Below are positions 7,100 through 16,442 of a stretch of 34,283 nucleotides of DNA, piece after piece. The notes beneath the pieces are model-generated. The model ran no database searches, was not told the origin of the DNA, and saw nothing but the letters and a program-made list of their open reading frames with translations. The stretch covers positions 1 to 34,283 of the forward strand of contig JAFASY010000010.1 of assembly GCA_019244235.1 (NCBI GenBank). The letters run 5' to 3'. Numbering within the stretch: position 1 is the first letter of the stretch; the number at the start of each line of letters is the position of its first letter. Source of the stretch: Chroococcidiopsidaceae cyanobacterium CP_BM_ER_R8_30 (GTDB lineage: Bacteria > Cyanobacteriota > Cyanobacteriia > Cyanobacteriales > Chroococcidiopsidaceae). The position numbers were made by a program, and so were the translations under genes.

Positions 7100-10000
7100 C
7101 TAACGCTTGAGTTTGATCCGAACAGTTTTAGTGCTAGAAGAGCTTGTCGCCTGAGAATTTCTTTCAGGGTCGCTCGTTTCCTTATGCTTATCACCTCGAT
7201 TCAAGCGATCTCGAATGTTGGTAATTACAATGTATAAGACTGGTACCACAAATAGACTCAAAAAAGTGGAGACAAACATCCCGCCAACGACAGCGGTACC
7301 TAGAGACTGACGACTGGCTGCCCCTGCCCCTGATGCTATTACTAGTGGAAAAATTCCTAAGATAAAAGCGATCGCAGTCATCAGGATTGGTCGCAAGCGC
7401 TCTTGCGAAGCTTCTATCACCGCCTTGGTCGTGGACAAACCCTTTTCTCGAAGTTGATTGGCAAATTCCACGATCAAAATGGCATTTTTACTAGCTAACC
7501 CAATCAGCATCACTAGCCCAATCTGAGAATAGACATCATTAGAAAAACCGCGCAACCATTCTGCCAGCATGGCACCCAAAATTGCTAAGGGAACTGCTAA
7601 GAGAATAATTAAAGGGTCAAAGTAGTTTTCATACTGAGCAGCAAGCACCAGGAAAACGAAGACAATTCCCAGGGCGAAAATCAGGGGTGCTTGACCGCCT
7701 GACTTGATCTCCTGAGCAGAGATACCTGACCACTCGTAGCCAAACCCAGATGGTAAAACTTGCTTGGCTATCCGTTGCATTGCCTTGATTGCCTGTCCTG
7801 AGCTAGAACCAGGGGCTGCCGAGCCATTGATTTCAATTGATCGAAATAGGTTGTAGTGATTAATTGTTTCTGCTCCCGTAGTTCGCGTTACCTTAACCAA
7901 ACTGCCTAGGGGAATCATTTGACCCTGATTTGAGCGAACATAAAGTTGCTTAATATCTTGAGGATTAGAACGAAACTGCTTTTCCGCCTCGACATACACT
8001 CGATAAGTCCGATGCTGCAAATTGAAGTCGTTCACATATTGCGAACCTAAAAAAGTTTGCATCGTGTTGAAAATATCCTGTACAGAGACTTGTAGCGCCT
8101 CAGCTTTATTGCGATCGACTTCAACTAAAAGCTGAGGTGTGTTTGCTGCAAAAGTGCTAAATACAGATGTCAGGTTAGGTGTCTTATTAGCGCGGCTGAC
8201 GATCTCCTGCATGTTTTTAACAAGGGTATCTATGCTAGCATTACCTCTTTGGTCTTCTAGTTCAAATTGGAAACCGCCAAAACTGCCTAAACCTGGGATA
8301 GCAGGCGGATTATTTGGCAAAATTTTTGCCCCTGGAATCGCATTAAAGGTTCCTTGCAGCTTTTTGATAATTGCCTGAGCTGACTGATTAGCCTTTTGCC
8401 GCTCTGACCAAGGTTTGAGATGAGTAAAAACAATACCGTTGTTAGCAGTACTGCCACTAAAACCAAAACCGCCCACTGCGAAAGTAGAGTCAACTTCAGG
8501 TAGTGAGAGGAGTTCTTTTTCCACCTGAGCCATGACATCGCTCGTGTACTGAAGGGAAACACCCTGTTGGGCTTGGATAATTGTGAGGAAATAGCCCTGG
8601 TCTTCTTCGGGAATAAATGCCTGTGGAACATGTAGATAGAGCCAGACTGTCAGTACCAACAACCCGATAAAAATTAGAATCACAATGCCCTTAATGCGTG
8701 TCAGGCGCTGTAGTGACCAATGGTATCCACTTCGAGTTTTGTCAATGCACCAGTTAATCGGTCTAAAAATTCTAGACATCCAGCCTCGCGATGCCTCGCC
8801 ACGACCAAGCAACAGGGCTGAGAGGGCAGGCGTGAGGGTTAAGGCATTAAAGGCAGAAATCCCGATTGAGAAAGCAATTGTTAATGCAAATTGTTTATAG
8901 AGTTCTCCTGTTGTCCCAGGAAAAAACGCAACTGGGATAAACACTGCCATTAGCACTAGGGAACTGGCAATAACTGCACCTGTAACCTCGTGCATCCCTT
9001 CAGAAGCAGCCCGACGTGGACTTACGTTTTCAGCCTCAAGTACGCGGGTGATATTTTCGATGACAACAATTGCGTCATCAACCACTAGCCCTGTCGCTAA
9101 AGTAATGCCAAATAAGGACAGGAGGTTGATGGAAAACCCAAACACCTTCATAAAGGCAAATGTTCCAATCAAGGAAACGGGAATTGTGATCGCTGGAATC
9201 AAGGTAGTTTTCCAGTTCTGTAAAAAAATAAAAATCACCAAGACGACTAACGCGATCGCCTCAAACAGAGTTGTGAGAACTTCCTTGATGGACTCTTGGA
9301 CAAACTGCGTCCTGTCAATCGCCACTTCATATTTCATTCCTGGTGGAAAATGTTGAGCCAGGTTTTTCATTTCGGCTTTGACTGCCTTGGCAACATCCAA
9401 AGCATTGCTGCCTGGAAGTTGGTATATTCCCAAGCCCACAGCATCTTTACCATCAAATCTCAAGAACGAGCTATAGGTTTCTGCCCCAAGTTCAACTCGA
9501 CCGAGATCTTTAATTTTGATCAGCGTGCCATCAGTATTGGTTTTGACAATGATATTCTCAAATTGGGTCGGCTTTGTCAGTCTGCTCTGAGCAGTGATCG
9601 GGATTTGATACATTTGCCCTGTAGGTGCTGGTGGCTGACCGATGGTTCCAGCACCTACCTGTATATTCTGTTGGTTAATTGCATTAACAACGTCCTGAGC
9701 CGTGATCCCGCGACTAGCTAGCCGAGCGGGGTCTAGCCAGATACGCATGGCGTATTTACGTTCCCCAAAAATTGTCACCTGACCAACGCCATTAACTCTT
9801 TTTAGAGCATTCGTCAGGTAGAGATCCGCATAGTTGCTTAAGAATATTGTGCTGTACTCGTTGTTATCTGTATATAGACCAATCCCTAATAAAATACTGC
9901 TTTGCTGCTTAGTGACCTTAACTCCAGTTTGTCTCACCGAGGCAGGCAGTTGCGGTTCAGCAATAGACACTCGATTTTGCACATCAACAGCCCCAATATC

Positions 10001-10303
10001 TTGGTTATACTGTGGTTCAAACGTGACTGTAATCGTACTGGTGCCATCATTACTGCTGCTCGAAGAGATGTACTGCATGCCCTGGACACCGTTAATCTGC
10101 TGCTCTAATACGGTTGTCACAGCATTTTCTACGTCTTGAGCATTCGCTCCAATATATGTAGAAGACACTTGGACTTGAGGAGGACTAATCTCTGGGTACT
10201 GAGCAATTGGTAATGCGGGAATACTAACTCCTCCCGCTAACAAGATGACCAGCGAACAGACACTGGCAAACACAGGTCGTTTAATGAAAAAATCAACAAA
10301 CAT
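7100..10303 (-). CDS. RND efflux pump inner-membrane permease (HAE1/AcrB family)
   Basis: A 1067-residue proton-driven drug/amphiphile exporter of the resistance-nodulation-division superfamily. It has the family pattern of TM1 at the N-terminus (FFIKRPVFASVCSLVIL), a large periplasmic loop, TM2-6, TM7 near 540, a second loop and TM8-12. The proton-relay Asp pair is present in TM4 (GLVVDDAIVVIEN, D409-D410), as is the TM10 Lys in GLASKNAILIVEF. Length is normal. The gene is 42 bp downstream of its adaptor on the same strand, so the two are probably co-transcribed. No TolC-type outer-membrane channel gene is nearby. The substrate cannot be told from sequence. Confidence 0.96.
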   Translation of the reverse strand: MFVDFFIKRPVFASVCSLVILLAGGVSIPALPIAQYPEISPPQVQVSSTYIGANAQDVENAVTTVLEQQINGVQGMQYISSSSSNDGTSTITVTFEPQYNQDIGAVDVQNRVSIAEPQLPASVRQTGVKVTKQQSSILLGIGLYTDNNEYSTIFLSNYADLYLTNALKRVNGVGQVTIFGERKYAMRIWLDPARLASRGITAQDVVNAINQQNIQVGAGTIGQPPAPTGQMYQIPITAQSRLTKPTQFENIIVKTNTDGTLIKIKDLGRVELGAETYSSFLRFDGKDAVGLGIYQLPGSNALDVAKAVKAEMKNLAQHFPPGMKYEVAIDRTQFVQESIKEVLTTLFEAIALVVLVIFIFLQNWKTTLIPAITIPVSLIGTFAFMKVFGFSINLLSLFGITLATGLVVDDAIVVIENITRVLEAENVSPRRAASEGMHEVTGAVIASSLVLMAVFIPVAFFPGTTGELYKQFALTIAFSIGISAFNALTLTPALSALLLGRGEASRGWMSRIFRPINWCIDKTRSGYHWSLQRLTRIKGIVILIFIGLLVLTVWLYLHVPQAFIPEEDQGYFLTIIQAQQGVSLQYTSDVMAQVEKELLSLPEVDSTFAVGGFGFSGSTANNGIVFTHLKPWSERQKANQSAQAIIKKLQGTFNAIPGAKILPNNPPAIPGLGSFGGFQFELEDQRGNASIDTLVKNMQEIVSRANKTPNLTSVFSTFAANTPQLLVEVDRNKAEALQVSVQDIFNTMQTFLGSQYVNDFNLQHRTYRVYVEAEKQFRSNPQDIKQLYVRSNQGQMIPLGSLVKVTRTTGAETINHYNLFRSIEINGSAAPGSSSGQAIKAMQRIAKQVLPSGFGYEWSGISAQEIKSGGQAPLIFALGIVFVFLVLAAQYENYFDPLIILLAVPLAILGAMLAEWLRGFSNDVYSQIGLVMLIGLASKNAILIVEFANQLREKGLSTTKAVIEASQERLRPILMTAIAFILGIFPLVIASGAGAASRQSLGTAVVGGMFVSTFLSLFVVPVLYIVITNIRDRLNRGDKHKETSDPERNSQATSSSSTKTVRIKLKR

Positions 10304-10345
10304 ATGTATTGGTATTTAGAATACGTAATAATGCCAATTGGCAGC

Positions 10346-11584
10346 TCACGATTTTATAGGGATAATAGGAGTGCCATTAGACAGTTTGATGATGCCAGAT
10401 ACAACTATTTGCTCTCCTGGCTGCAATCCTTGAAGAACTTGGTAATCATTACCCTGAATTGCACCTAACTTCACAGGCTTTTGCTCGGCCACTAATTGGG
10501 ATTTGCCTTGTTTTGATTGTTCTTGCATCTCCTGTGCTACATAGACAAAATCCTGCCCACCGATGGGAGTCACGGCTGTAGTTGGAATTAGAATTCCAGG
10601 ACGCTTGTCCCAAATTACTTTAGCTCGTATGTATTGATTAGCCTTCAGTTGATTTTTAGAATTGTCAAATAAAGACTTGACTAGTATAGATTGGGTATTG
10701 TTATTGGTCTTAGGAGAGATAAAAAAGACGTGACTGGTGCCTATTGTCTTGCCTTGAGGGTTGATCAAATTTACTGATGTTCCCAAGTGCAACTTCGGTG
10801 CATCCTCAATCGGAATAGATATGTTCACCTCTAATGGTTGATTCTGGGTAATGCTAGTTAAGGAAGTAGAAGGAGTGACATAATCACCTAGCTTTACTGG
10901 AATGTTGCCTACTCTACCAGCGAAGGGAGCCGAAATTTTATAGTAATGGAGCTGAACTTGTTGTTGATTAGTATTCGACTGAGCTTGTTGTAGTGATTTT
11001 TCCGCCTGAGCCACAGTGGCTTTCTGGGCTTGAATCTGTTCATCGATTGCTTTAAGGCTGGAGCGGGCTGCATTGAGACTGTTAAGATACTGGTCTCTTT
11101 GCTGCTGAGATACAGCCCCTTCAGCATAGAGGGTCGCATACCTTTCATACTGCTTCTGGTTGTATTGAAAATTGGCCACGTTAGATATTCGCTGAGCTTG
11201 AAGGGAGCTGAGTGTAGCTTTCGTCTGCTGTAGATGAGCTTGAGCAGCTTGGGCAGCAGCTTTATAACTATTGACTGCTGCTTGTTGTTCAGCTGGGTAG
11301 ATTTGGATAAGCGGTGCCCCTGCTGGGACTTGTTCGCCATATCTAACAAATATCTTGCTAACTCGACCAGAGATTTGCGGTTGCAGAGTCACGGAGCGGC
11401 GTGACTCTAGGCTAGCAACAAATTCTGAACTTTCTACAAGAGTGGATAAATCTACCCTTGATAGCTGCACTCTTACTGCTGGAGGTTTGATAGCGTTGGC
11501 AGACGGTTCAACTTTGCTACAGGCTCCTAGCAATGATGCAGCCAGGATGAATAAGATCAATGGGCTCTGCTTATTAGCACTCAT
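10346..11584 (-). CDS. RND periplasmic adaptor subunit (membrane fusion lipoprotein)
   Basis: A 412-residue HlyD/AcrA-type adaptor that links the RND permease to an outer-membrane channel. The N-terminus is a lipoprotein signal with lipobox LLGAC (acylated Cys22). A beta-barrel/lipoyl segment follows (VTLQPQISGRVSKIFVRYGE), then a long Gln/Ala-rich coiled-coil hairpin (about residues 95-215). The second lipoyl half is YYKISAPFAGRVGNIPVKLG, and the membrane-proximal domain carries GGQDFVYVAQ. It lies first in the two-gene unit with the permease and shares a 472-bp divergent region with the serine hydrolase-FUSC pair. Confidence 0.95.
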   Translation of the reverse strand: MSANKQSPLILFILAASLLGACSKVEPSANAIKPPAVRVQLSRVDLSTLVESSEFVASLESRRSVTLQPQISGRVSKIFVRYGEQVPAGAPLIQIYPAEQQAAVNSYKAAAQAAQAHLQQTKATLSSLQAQRISNVANFQYNQKQYERYATLYAEGAVSQQQRDQYLNSLNAARSSLKAIDEQIQAQKATVAQAEKSLQQAQSNTNQQQVQLHYYKISAPFAGRVGNIPVKLGDYVTPSTSLTSITQNQPLEVNISIPIEDAPKLHLGTSVNLINPQGKTIGTSHVFFISPKTNNNTQSILVKSLFDNSKNQLKANQYIRAKVIWDKRPGILIPTTAVTPIGGQDFVYVAQEMQEQSKQGKSQLVAEQKPVKLGAIQGNDYQVLQGLQPGEQIVVSGIIKLSNGTPIIPIKS

Positions 11585-12056
11585 CTTGCTTTAATCTATC
11601 TTTTTTTGCATGTTTTGTTTGGCAACTTCATGCTTGTTGGTATCTACCTTTCACAAAAAAATGCTACAACATGACCCATATCCATCTTAGACTAACTTCT
11701 GAAGCAGGTATCTTCCTTGAGGCTAAATTCGCGCTCTGCATTCCTTCCCAATATCTATAAGTATTGTTTTACTAGGGTTCAGATTAAAATACTGACAAAC
11801 GCAATTAAAAATGAAACCAGCATGAAAAATAATCATGCCTTTAAGAACAAACCGCCTTACTTCGCTAGGAGGAAGCTTTAATGTTTTTTGCCTTACTAAA
11901 GTGAGCTTGAGTGAGAGAAATCACCGAATCAAAATCTATTGCATAGCTATTTGTTGATAGGAATCATCTAGGTGCTATCCAGCTATTTGGCATTTTACTA
12001 GGTAGCTATTCATTGATAAAACATTAAAGCTAGATTCTTTTTGAGAAAATTGGACG
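11585..12056. promoter_or_regulatory. Divergent control region between RND pump and hydrolase-FUSC operon
   Basis: A 472-bp AT-rich interval without a supportable ORF. It must hold the promoters for both divergent units. Near the plus-strand gene there are two near-identical 16-mers, TAGCTATTTGTTGATA (11944-11959) and TAGCTATTCATTGATA (12003-12018), 59 bp apart. A third AGCTATT core lies at 11981. These direct repeats are candidate regulator sites. I cannot place -10/-35 elements with confidence. Confidence 0.5.
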
Positions 12057-14075
12057 ATGGGGAAACGCCAAATTAAAAAGATAATTCATTGGGCAATTCT
12101 AGCACTCCTACTTGTTTCGCTATCTGGGCTACCTAGTCTAGCGAGAAAGGTACCACCGTCTCTTCATCAGCAGCCATCTACTCAAATAGCACAGGCTATG
12201 TCCTCGCCTGGGCAAGGACCGACTGATCCGCAGGAAATGGAAGCGTTTTTTGATAAATTCTTGGCAGAGCAGATGCCAAAAGCACATGCCCCAGGTGCCG
12301 CTGTCAGTGTGGTGAAGGATGGCAATATCTTTTTTAGCAAAGGCTACGGCTATGCCAACTTAGAAAAAAAGATTCCAGTTGTTCCAGATAGGACCCTGTT
12401 TCGTGTTGCTTCCCTCTCCAAGCTATTCACAGAAACAGCAGTCATGCAATTGTATGAGCGAGGACTGCTCAAACTTGACGAAAATGTCAACCATTATCTC
12501 AAGAGCTTTCAAGTCCAGAACCCATTCCCCCAGCCACAGACAGTCGCCGATCTGCTGACCCAAACCAGTGGTCTGAATCTGCGTTATATCGGGATAGCAT
12601 CCCCAACGGCAGCTCAAGTGCCACCGCTAGGAAAGTACCTCTCTGAACAACTTTACCCTCTGATCCTGCCGCCAGGAAAGTTTTATCTTTACACTGACGA
12701 TGACGTTGCTCTTTTAGGCTATCTGGTACAGGAGCTATCGGGTGTCCCTTTCCCCAAATATATAGAGCAAAATCTCCTGCAACCGCTGGATATGCACCGC
12801 AGCAGTTTTCTTCAACCAGTGCCGCCTGCTCTGGCATCCGAGCTGGCACAGGGTTACAGGTATAAAAATGGCAGCTATCAGCAGGCACCGTTTATAGATG
12901 TCAACTTCCCGCCAGCAGCTTCATTGAGTACGACCGCTACAGACATGGCTCACTTCATGATTGCTCATCTACAGCTCGGTCGCTACCACTCCTCGCGCAT
13001 CCTACAAGAGGATACAGCGCGGCTCATGCATCAACAGCACTTCCTCAACACTAAATATCCCCAATTACCTGGCTCTGCCTACAGTTTTCATGAGTGGAGG
13101 CAAAACAACATCCGGGCAATCGGGCATTCTGGTAACTTGATCGGGTATACCAGCATTTTGTTCATCATTCCTGAGCAGAACTTAGGCTTCTTTTTTGTAT
13201 ACAACAGCTTCGGGTTTACCAAGAATATACAGGACCAACTGTTTAAAGCATTTATCGACCATTATTATCCCGCTCAACCGAACCCTGCTCCCCAGCCACC
13301 TGCCAATTTCCAGCAGCAAGTTAACCGTTTCACTGGCACTTACCAGAATCTTGGGTATCCTCATCCCACCCCTGCTAAGGTGTCGGCACTAACTCAGCAA
13401 GTCACTGTGTCGGCAAATAAAGATGGCACTTTAACTGTTGCCCATAGCCCTAAATTGTTTGGCTCTGAAACAACAAGGTTAGTGCAAGTAGATCAGCTTT
13501 TATTCAGACGAGTTGACCAGAATGAATACTCTGCTTTTGAGCAGGATAACAGTGGTCAGATAGCTTACTTGTACCATCCATTTGGTCAAAGAATCACAGC
13601 TGGTTATGAGAAGGTGTCCTGGTTTGGCACTTTCTATGTGCAGGTGGCTCTATTGGCATTTTTCTTTCTACTGTTTTTATCAGCATGCATCATTTGGCCT
13701 TTGGTCTATCTAGTTCGTCGTTTCAGAACTCGCCAGTCTCGACCTCCTGTCAACCTGAAGCAGGCTCGATTGGCGGCGCTGATAGCCGTTGTGCTGTGCA
13801 TCCTAAATCTGGCTTTCATAATTGGTTTAGCTCTGACAGTCTGGCTAGAACCGATTCAGTTCTTATATGGTTTGCCTCCAGCAGCAGTTGCCTTCCTTTG
13901 CCTCCCCATCGTAACTACTGGCATGACGCTGGGATTGCTATTTTTGACCGGAATCGCTTGGAGAAATCATTATTGGTCAGTTTGGGGGCGGATGTACTAC
14001 ACTTTAGTGACGCTAGGTGCTGTGGCCTTTATTCCCTTCCTGCTCTCCTGGAATCTATTAGGGTTTCTCTATTAG
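12057..14075 (+). CDS. Serine beta-lactamase-fold hydrolase with C-terminal membrane domain
   Basis: A 672-residue protein of the class C beta-lactamase/DD-peptidase (Pfam beta-lactamase) superfamily. A signal peptide is visible (about 1-30). The SxxK motif is RVASLSKLF (S119, K122). The second motif position reads Y211-T-D213 where most relatives have YxN. The third motif is GHSG in RAIGHSGNLIGYTS. About 430-510 is a linker domain, and four hydrophobic helices follow (about 520-550, 575-605, 610-640, 650-670). The catalytic domain would face the periplasm. It could act on peptidoglycan peptides, D-amino-acid compounds or esters; sequence does not decide. It is followed after 3 bp by the FUSC gene, which implies coupled translation. 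Confidence 0.88.
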   Translation: MGKRQIKKIIHWAILALLLVSLSGLPSLARKVPPSLHQQPSTQIAQAMSSPGQGPTDPQEMEAFFDKFLAEQMPKAHAPGAAVSVVKDGNIFFSKGYGYANLEKKIPVVPDRTLFRVASLSKLFTETAVMQLYERGLLKLDENVNHYLKSFQVQNPFPQPQTVADLLTQTSGLNLRYIGIASPTAAQVPPLGKYLSEQLYPLILPPGKFYLYTDDDVALLGYLVQELSGVPFPKYIEQNLLQPLDMHRSSFLQPVPPALASELAQGYRYKNGSYQQAPFIDVNFPPAASLSTTATDMAHFMIAHLQLGRYHSSRILQEDTARLMHQQHFLNTKYPQLPGSAYSFHEWRQNNIRAIGHSGNLIGYTSILFIIPEQNLGFFFVYNSFGFTKNIQDQLFKAFIDHYYPAQPNPAPQPPANFQQQVNRFTGTYQNLGYPHPTPAKVSALTQQVTVSANKDGTLTVAHSPKLFGSETTRLVQVDQLLFRRVDQNEYSAFEQDNSGQIAYLYHPFGQRITAGYEKVSWFGTFYVQVALLAFFFLLFLSACIIWPLVYLVRRFRTRQSRPPVNLKQARLAALIAVVLCILNLAFIIGLALTVWLEPIQFLYGLPPAAVAFLCLPIVTTGMTLGLLFLTGIAWRNHYWSVWGRMYYTLVTLGAVAFIPFLLSWNLLGFLY

Positions 14076-14078
14076 AAG

Positions 14079-16355
14079 ATGTCATCTGCACGAGGACTTT
14101 TAAACTGGCTATGGCAGCAGTTGCAACTCAAACCAGGTAAGCCAGCTATCCTCTCCACTCTGCGTATCATGTTGGCGCTCAGTGGTCCGCTGGGAGTGGG
14201 GTTCCTGATTGGTCATCCCACTGCCAGTGCGATCGCAGTCATGGCAGCCTTGTTTGTTGGGATGGTAGACGTTGGTGGAGCTTATCGCCAGAAGGCAACT
14301 GCAATGATAGCGGCAGCGATTGGGGTGACTGTAGCGTTGCTAGTTGCGAATCTGGTTAGCGACACTCTATGGTTATCCCTCCCAGTCACCTTTATTGTCA
14401 TATTTATTGCTGGCTTTGTCGGTCTGTATGGTAGACCTACAGCAACCGTTAGCCTGATCGTCTCGATCATGTTTGTTGTCGCGCTAGCTCGATTTGCTGC
14501 GTTTCCCAATTTGTCTACTGTGCTTGAGCAATGTGCGCTGTGTTTAGCAGGTGGTATTTGGGCAATGGTGGTGTCTCTAGGACTGTGGGTTGTGCGCCCC
14601 TATGCTCCTGCTATAGGTTCAGTAGCCAAGTGTTATTCCACTTTGAGTCAACTTATTGCATCCGTAAGCAAGAAACCATCAAATCCAGAAGCTTGTCAGG
14701 AGTGGGCAAAGCAATTCTTGCAAACGCAGGATACCGTAACTCAGGATTTGACTGCTGCTCGTAACGTTTGGCTATCTGTGTGGAAAAGGTATGATGCAGC
14801 TAACCCACGGGGAAATCAGTTACTCATATTGATTGAGGATGCCAACCAAATTCTCAATTCGGTTGTCGCGCTGGTCGAATTATTAGCAATTTCTGCCGAG
14901 CATCCAGTGTTCCAGCAGTTGCAGAGCGAAATGCAGCAACTGCTGGAACAATTGGCAACGACTCTGAAAACGTTGTCAGAGACAAGCGACACAGAAAAAA
15001 TCTCAGCTGGCTTGAGAGATGTGGAGCGATCGCTGGAGGCACTGGAACACCAACGACAAATCGTGCGTTCTCAAGTGATCGATCAGACAATCGTTATTCA
15101 AACAGATGACTTTTCGGATCTGGTCAATCTTGGCAACATCGCCGCCAGTCTGAAAGCGCTGGCACAACAGGTTGAGACTGACGCAGATATCTTTGTAAAA
15201 ATGCGACGGGGAGAACGATACAGCATTGCTCAACGAGACACTTCCCGTCTTAGTTTGCTAGAGGAGCCTTCAATATTTGATAAGTTGCGGGAAAACCTCA
15301 CATTTCATTCCGTACACTTTCGTCATGCATTACGACTGGCACTGGTGGCAACGATTGCTGAGTTACTAGCTAGGGTGTTGCAAGTTCCCAGAGGCTACTG
15401 GATAACCCTAACTGCTGTGGTTGCCCTGAAGCCCGACTTTGGTGGCACATCCCAAACAACGGCGCAACGGGTTATTGGTACCATCATCGGTGGAATTATC
15501 GGTATTGCACTGGTTCTACTCATTCACAATTGGGCAGTGATTCTCATCTGTTTACTGCTGCTGATAATCACTGCCATGCTGGTCAGACCACTGAGCTACA
15601 GTCTATTCATCACGCTGCTCACTCCCGTCGTTATATTGCTACTCAATGTTATTGGTACGGGTGGTTGGAAGCTTGGGGTATTGCGTGTGCTTGATAGCTT
15701 AGGAGGAGGTGGATTGGCACTGCTCGGTAGCTACTTGCTATTCCCCAGTTGGGAGCGACAACAACTTCCGACACAACTAGCTACGACAATTCGAGCCAAT
15801 CTTGATTACTTTCAACAAGTCACTGCCAGCTATCTCAACACCCGACAGACTCCGTCTTATGACGCCATTAGTAAATCGCGTCGGCAAGCAGCACTGGAAA
15901 ATGCTAATGCGGCAGCGGCAGCTCAACGATTGTTTAATGAGCCGCATCATGTTCGGGGAGAAGTCGAACCCGTAACAACGCTAATCATCTACATTCGTAG
16001 TTTGTTTAGCTCGGTTACAACACTGGCAGAACACCAGAGGAAGTTTAGCGGAGAGTACCAGTTTGCAGAACTCAGGCGATTCACCGATGCCATTGTCCAA
16101 GTTCTGGAAAACTTAGCAGATATTCTCCAGCTAGGAGGAACACCTTATCCTTTACCAGCGTTGGATACCTATCTCAACACTATTTGCCACCAGACAGAAC
16201 AGCTTCACACTGCTCGAATGTCTGAGCTTAATGTAGATCTAGGCGCTATGACTGGAACATCGCAAGCTATACAAGAACAAACTCCCGTTTCTACGGAATT
16301 GGAGCGGATTGCTCATGCAGTCAAAGCTATGCATAGTGCTGTCACCCGCTTGTAA
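14079..16355 (+). CDS. FUSC-family membrane exporter (YccS/aromatic-acid exporter-like)
   Basis: A 758-residue inner-membrane protein with the duplicated layout of the fusaric-acid-resistance family: a first membrane bundle (about 25-170), a cytoplasmic helical domain (about 190-400), a second bundle (about 415-565) and a C-terminal helical domain. The second bundle begins HALRLALVATIAELLARVLQ, then PRGYWITLTAVVALKPDFGG, the conserved (R)GYW-x(6)-VV-x(2)-P signature of the family. The first bundle has the parallel PLGVGFLIGHPTASAIAVMA. Relatives export aromatic acids or related toxic anions. It starts three bases after the hydrolase stop, so the pair is one operon, divergent from the RND pump. 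Confidence 0.9.
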   Translation: MSSARGLLNWLWQQLQLKPGKPAILSTLRIMLALSGPLGVGFLIGHPTASAIAVMAALFVGMVDVGGAYRQKATAMIAAAIGVTVALLVANLVSDTLWLSLPVTFIVIFIAGFVGLYGRPTATVSLIVSIMFVVALARFAAFPNLSTVLEQCALCLAGGIWAMVVSLGLWVVRPYAPAIGSVAKCYSTLSQLIASVSKKPSNPEACQEWAKQFLQTQDTVTQDLTAARNVWLSVWKRYDAANPRGNQLLILIEDANQILNSVVALVELLAISAEHPVFQQLQSEMQQLLEQLATTLKTLSETSDTEKISAGLRDVERSLEALEHQRQIVRSQVIDQTIVIQTDDFSDLVNLGNIAASLKALAQQVETDADIFVKMRRGERYSIAQRDTSRLSLLEEPSIFDKLRENLTFHSVHFRHALRLALVATIAELLARVLQVPRGYWITLTAVVALKPDFGGTSQTTAQRVIGTIIGGIIGIALVLLIHNWAVILICLLLLIITAMLVRPLSYSLFITLLTPVVILLLNVIGTGGWKLGVLRVLDSLGGGGLALLGSYLLFPSWERQQLPTQLATTIRANLDYFQQVTASYLNTRQTPSYDAISKSRRQAALENANAAAAAQRLFNEPHHVRGEVEPVTTLIIYIRSLFSSVTTLAEHQRKFSGEYQFAELRRFTDAIVQVLENLADILQLGGTPYPLPALDTYLNTICHQTEQLHTARMSELNVDLGAMTGTSQAIQEQTPVSTELERIAHAVKAMHSAVTRL

Positions 16356-16365
16356 CTAACAGGAT

Positions 16366-16442
16366 AAACTCTTAGTTCTTTGAAGATGGGGGGAGTATGT
16401 CTTTAGCTTTCTTAAGAACTTGTACCAATCGAGCTGTATCTA
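16366..16442. repeat. Right copy of the 77-bp direct repeat (3' end of the hydrolase gene)
   Basis: This segment is the last codons and stop of the DUF1400 hydrolase plus a few downstream bases. It aligns with 7003-7079 in the same orientation at about 80% identity; the shared core includes AGTATGTCTTTAGCTTTCTT. The two copies bracket the RND/serine hydrolase/FUSC block of about 9.3 kb. Confidence 0.75.

Noticed and set aside
7100-10303. Plus-strand ORFs of 70-140 codons inside the RND permease gene
   Set aside because: They are antisense shadows of a fully conserved membrane protein, with no ribosome sites or recognisable domains.
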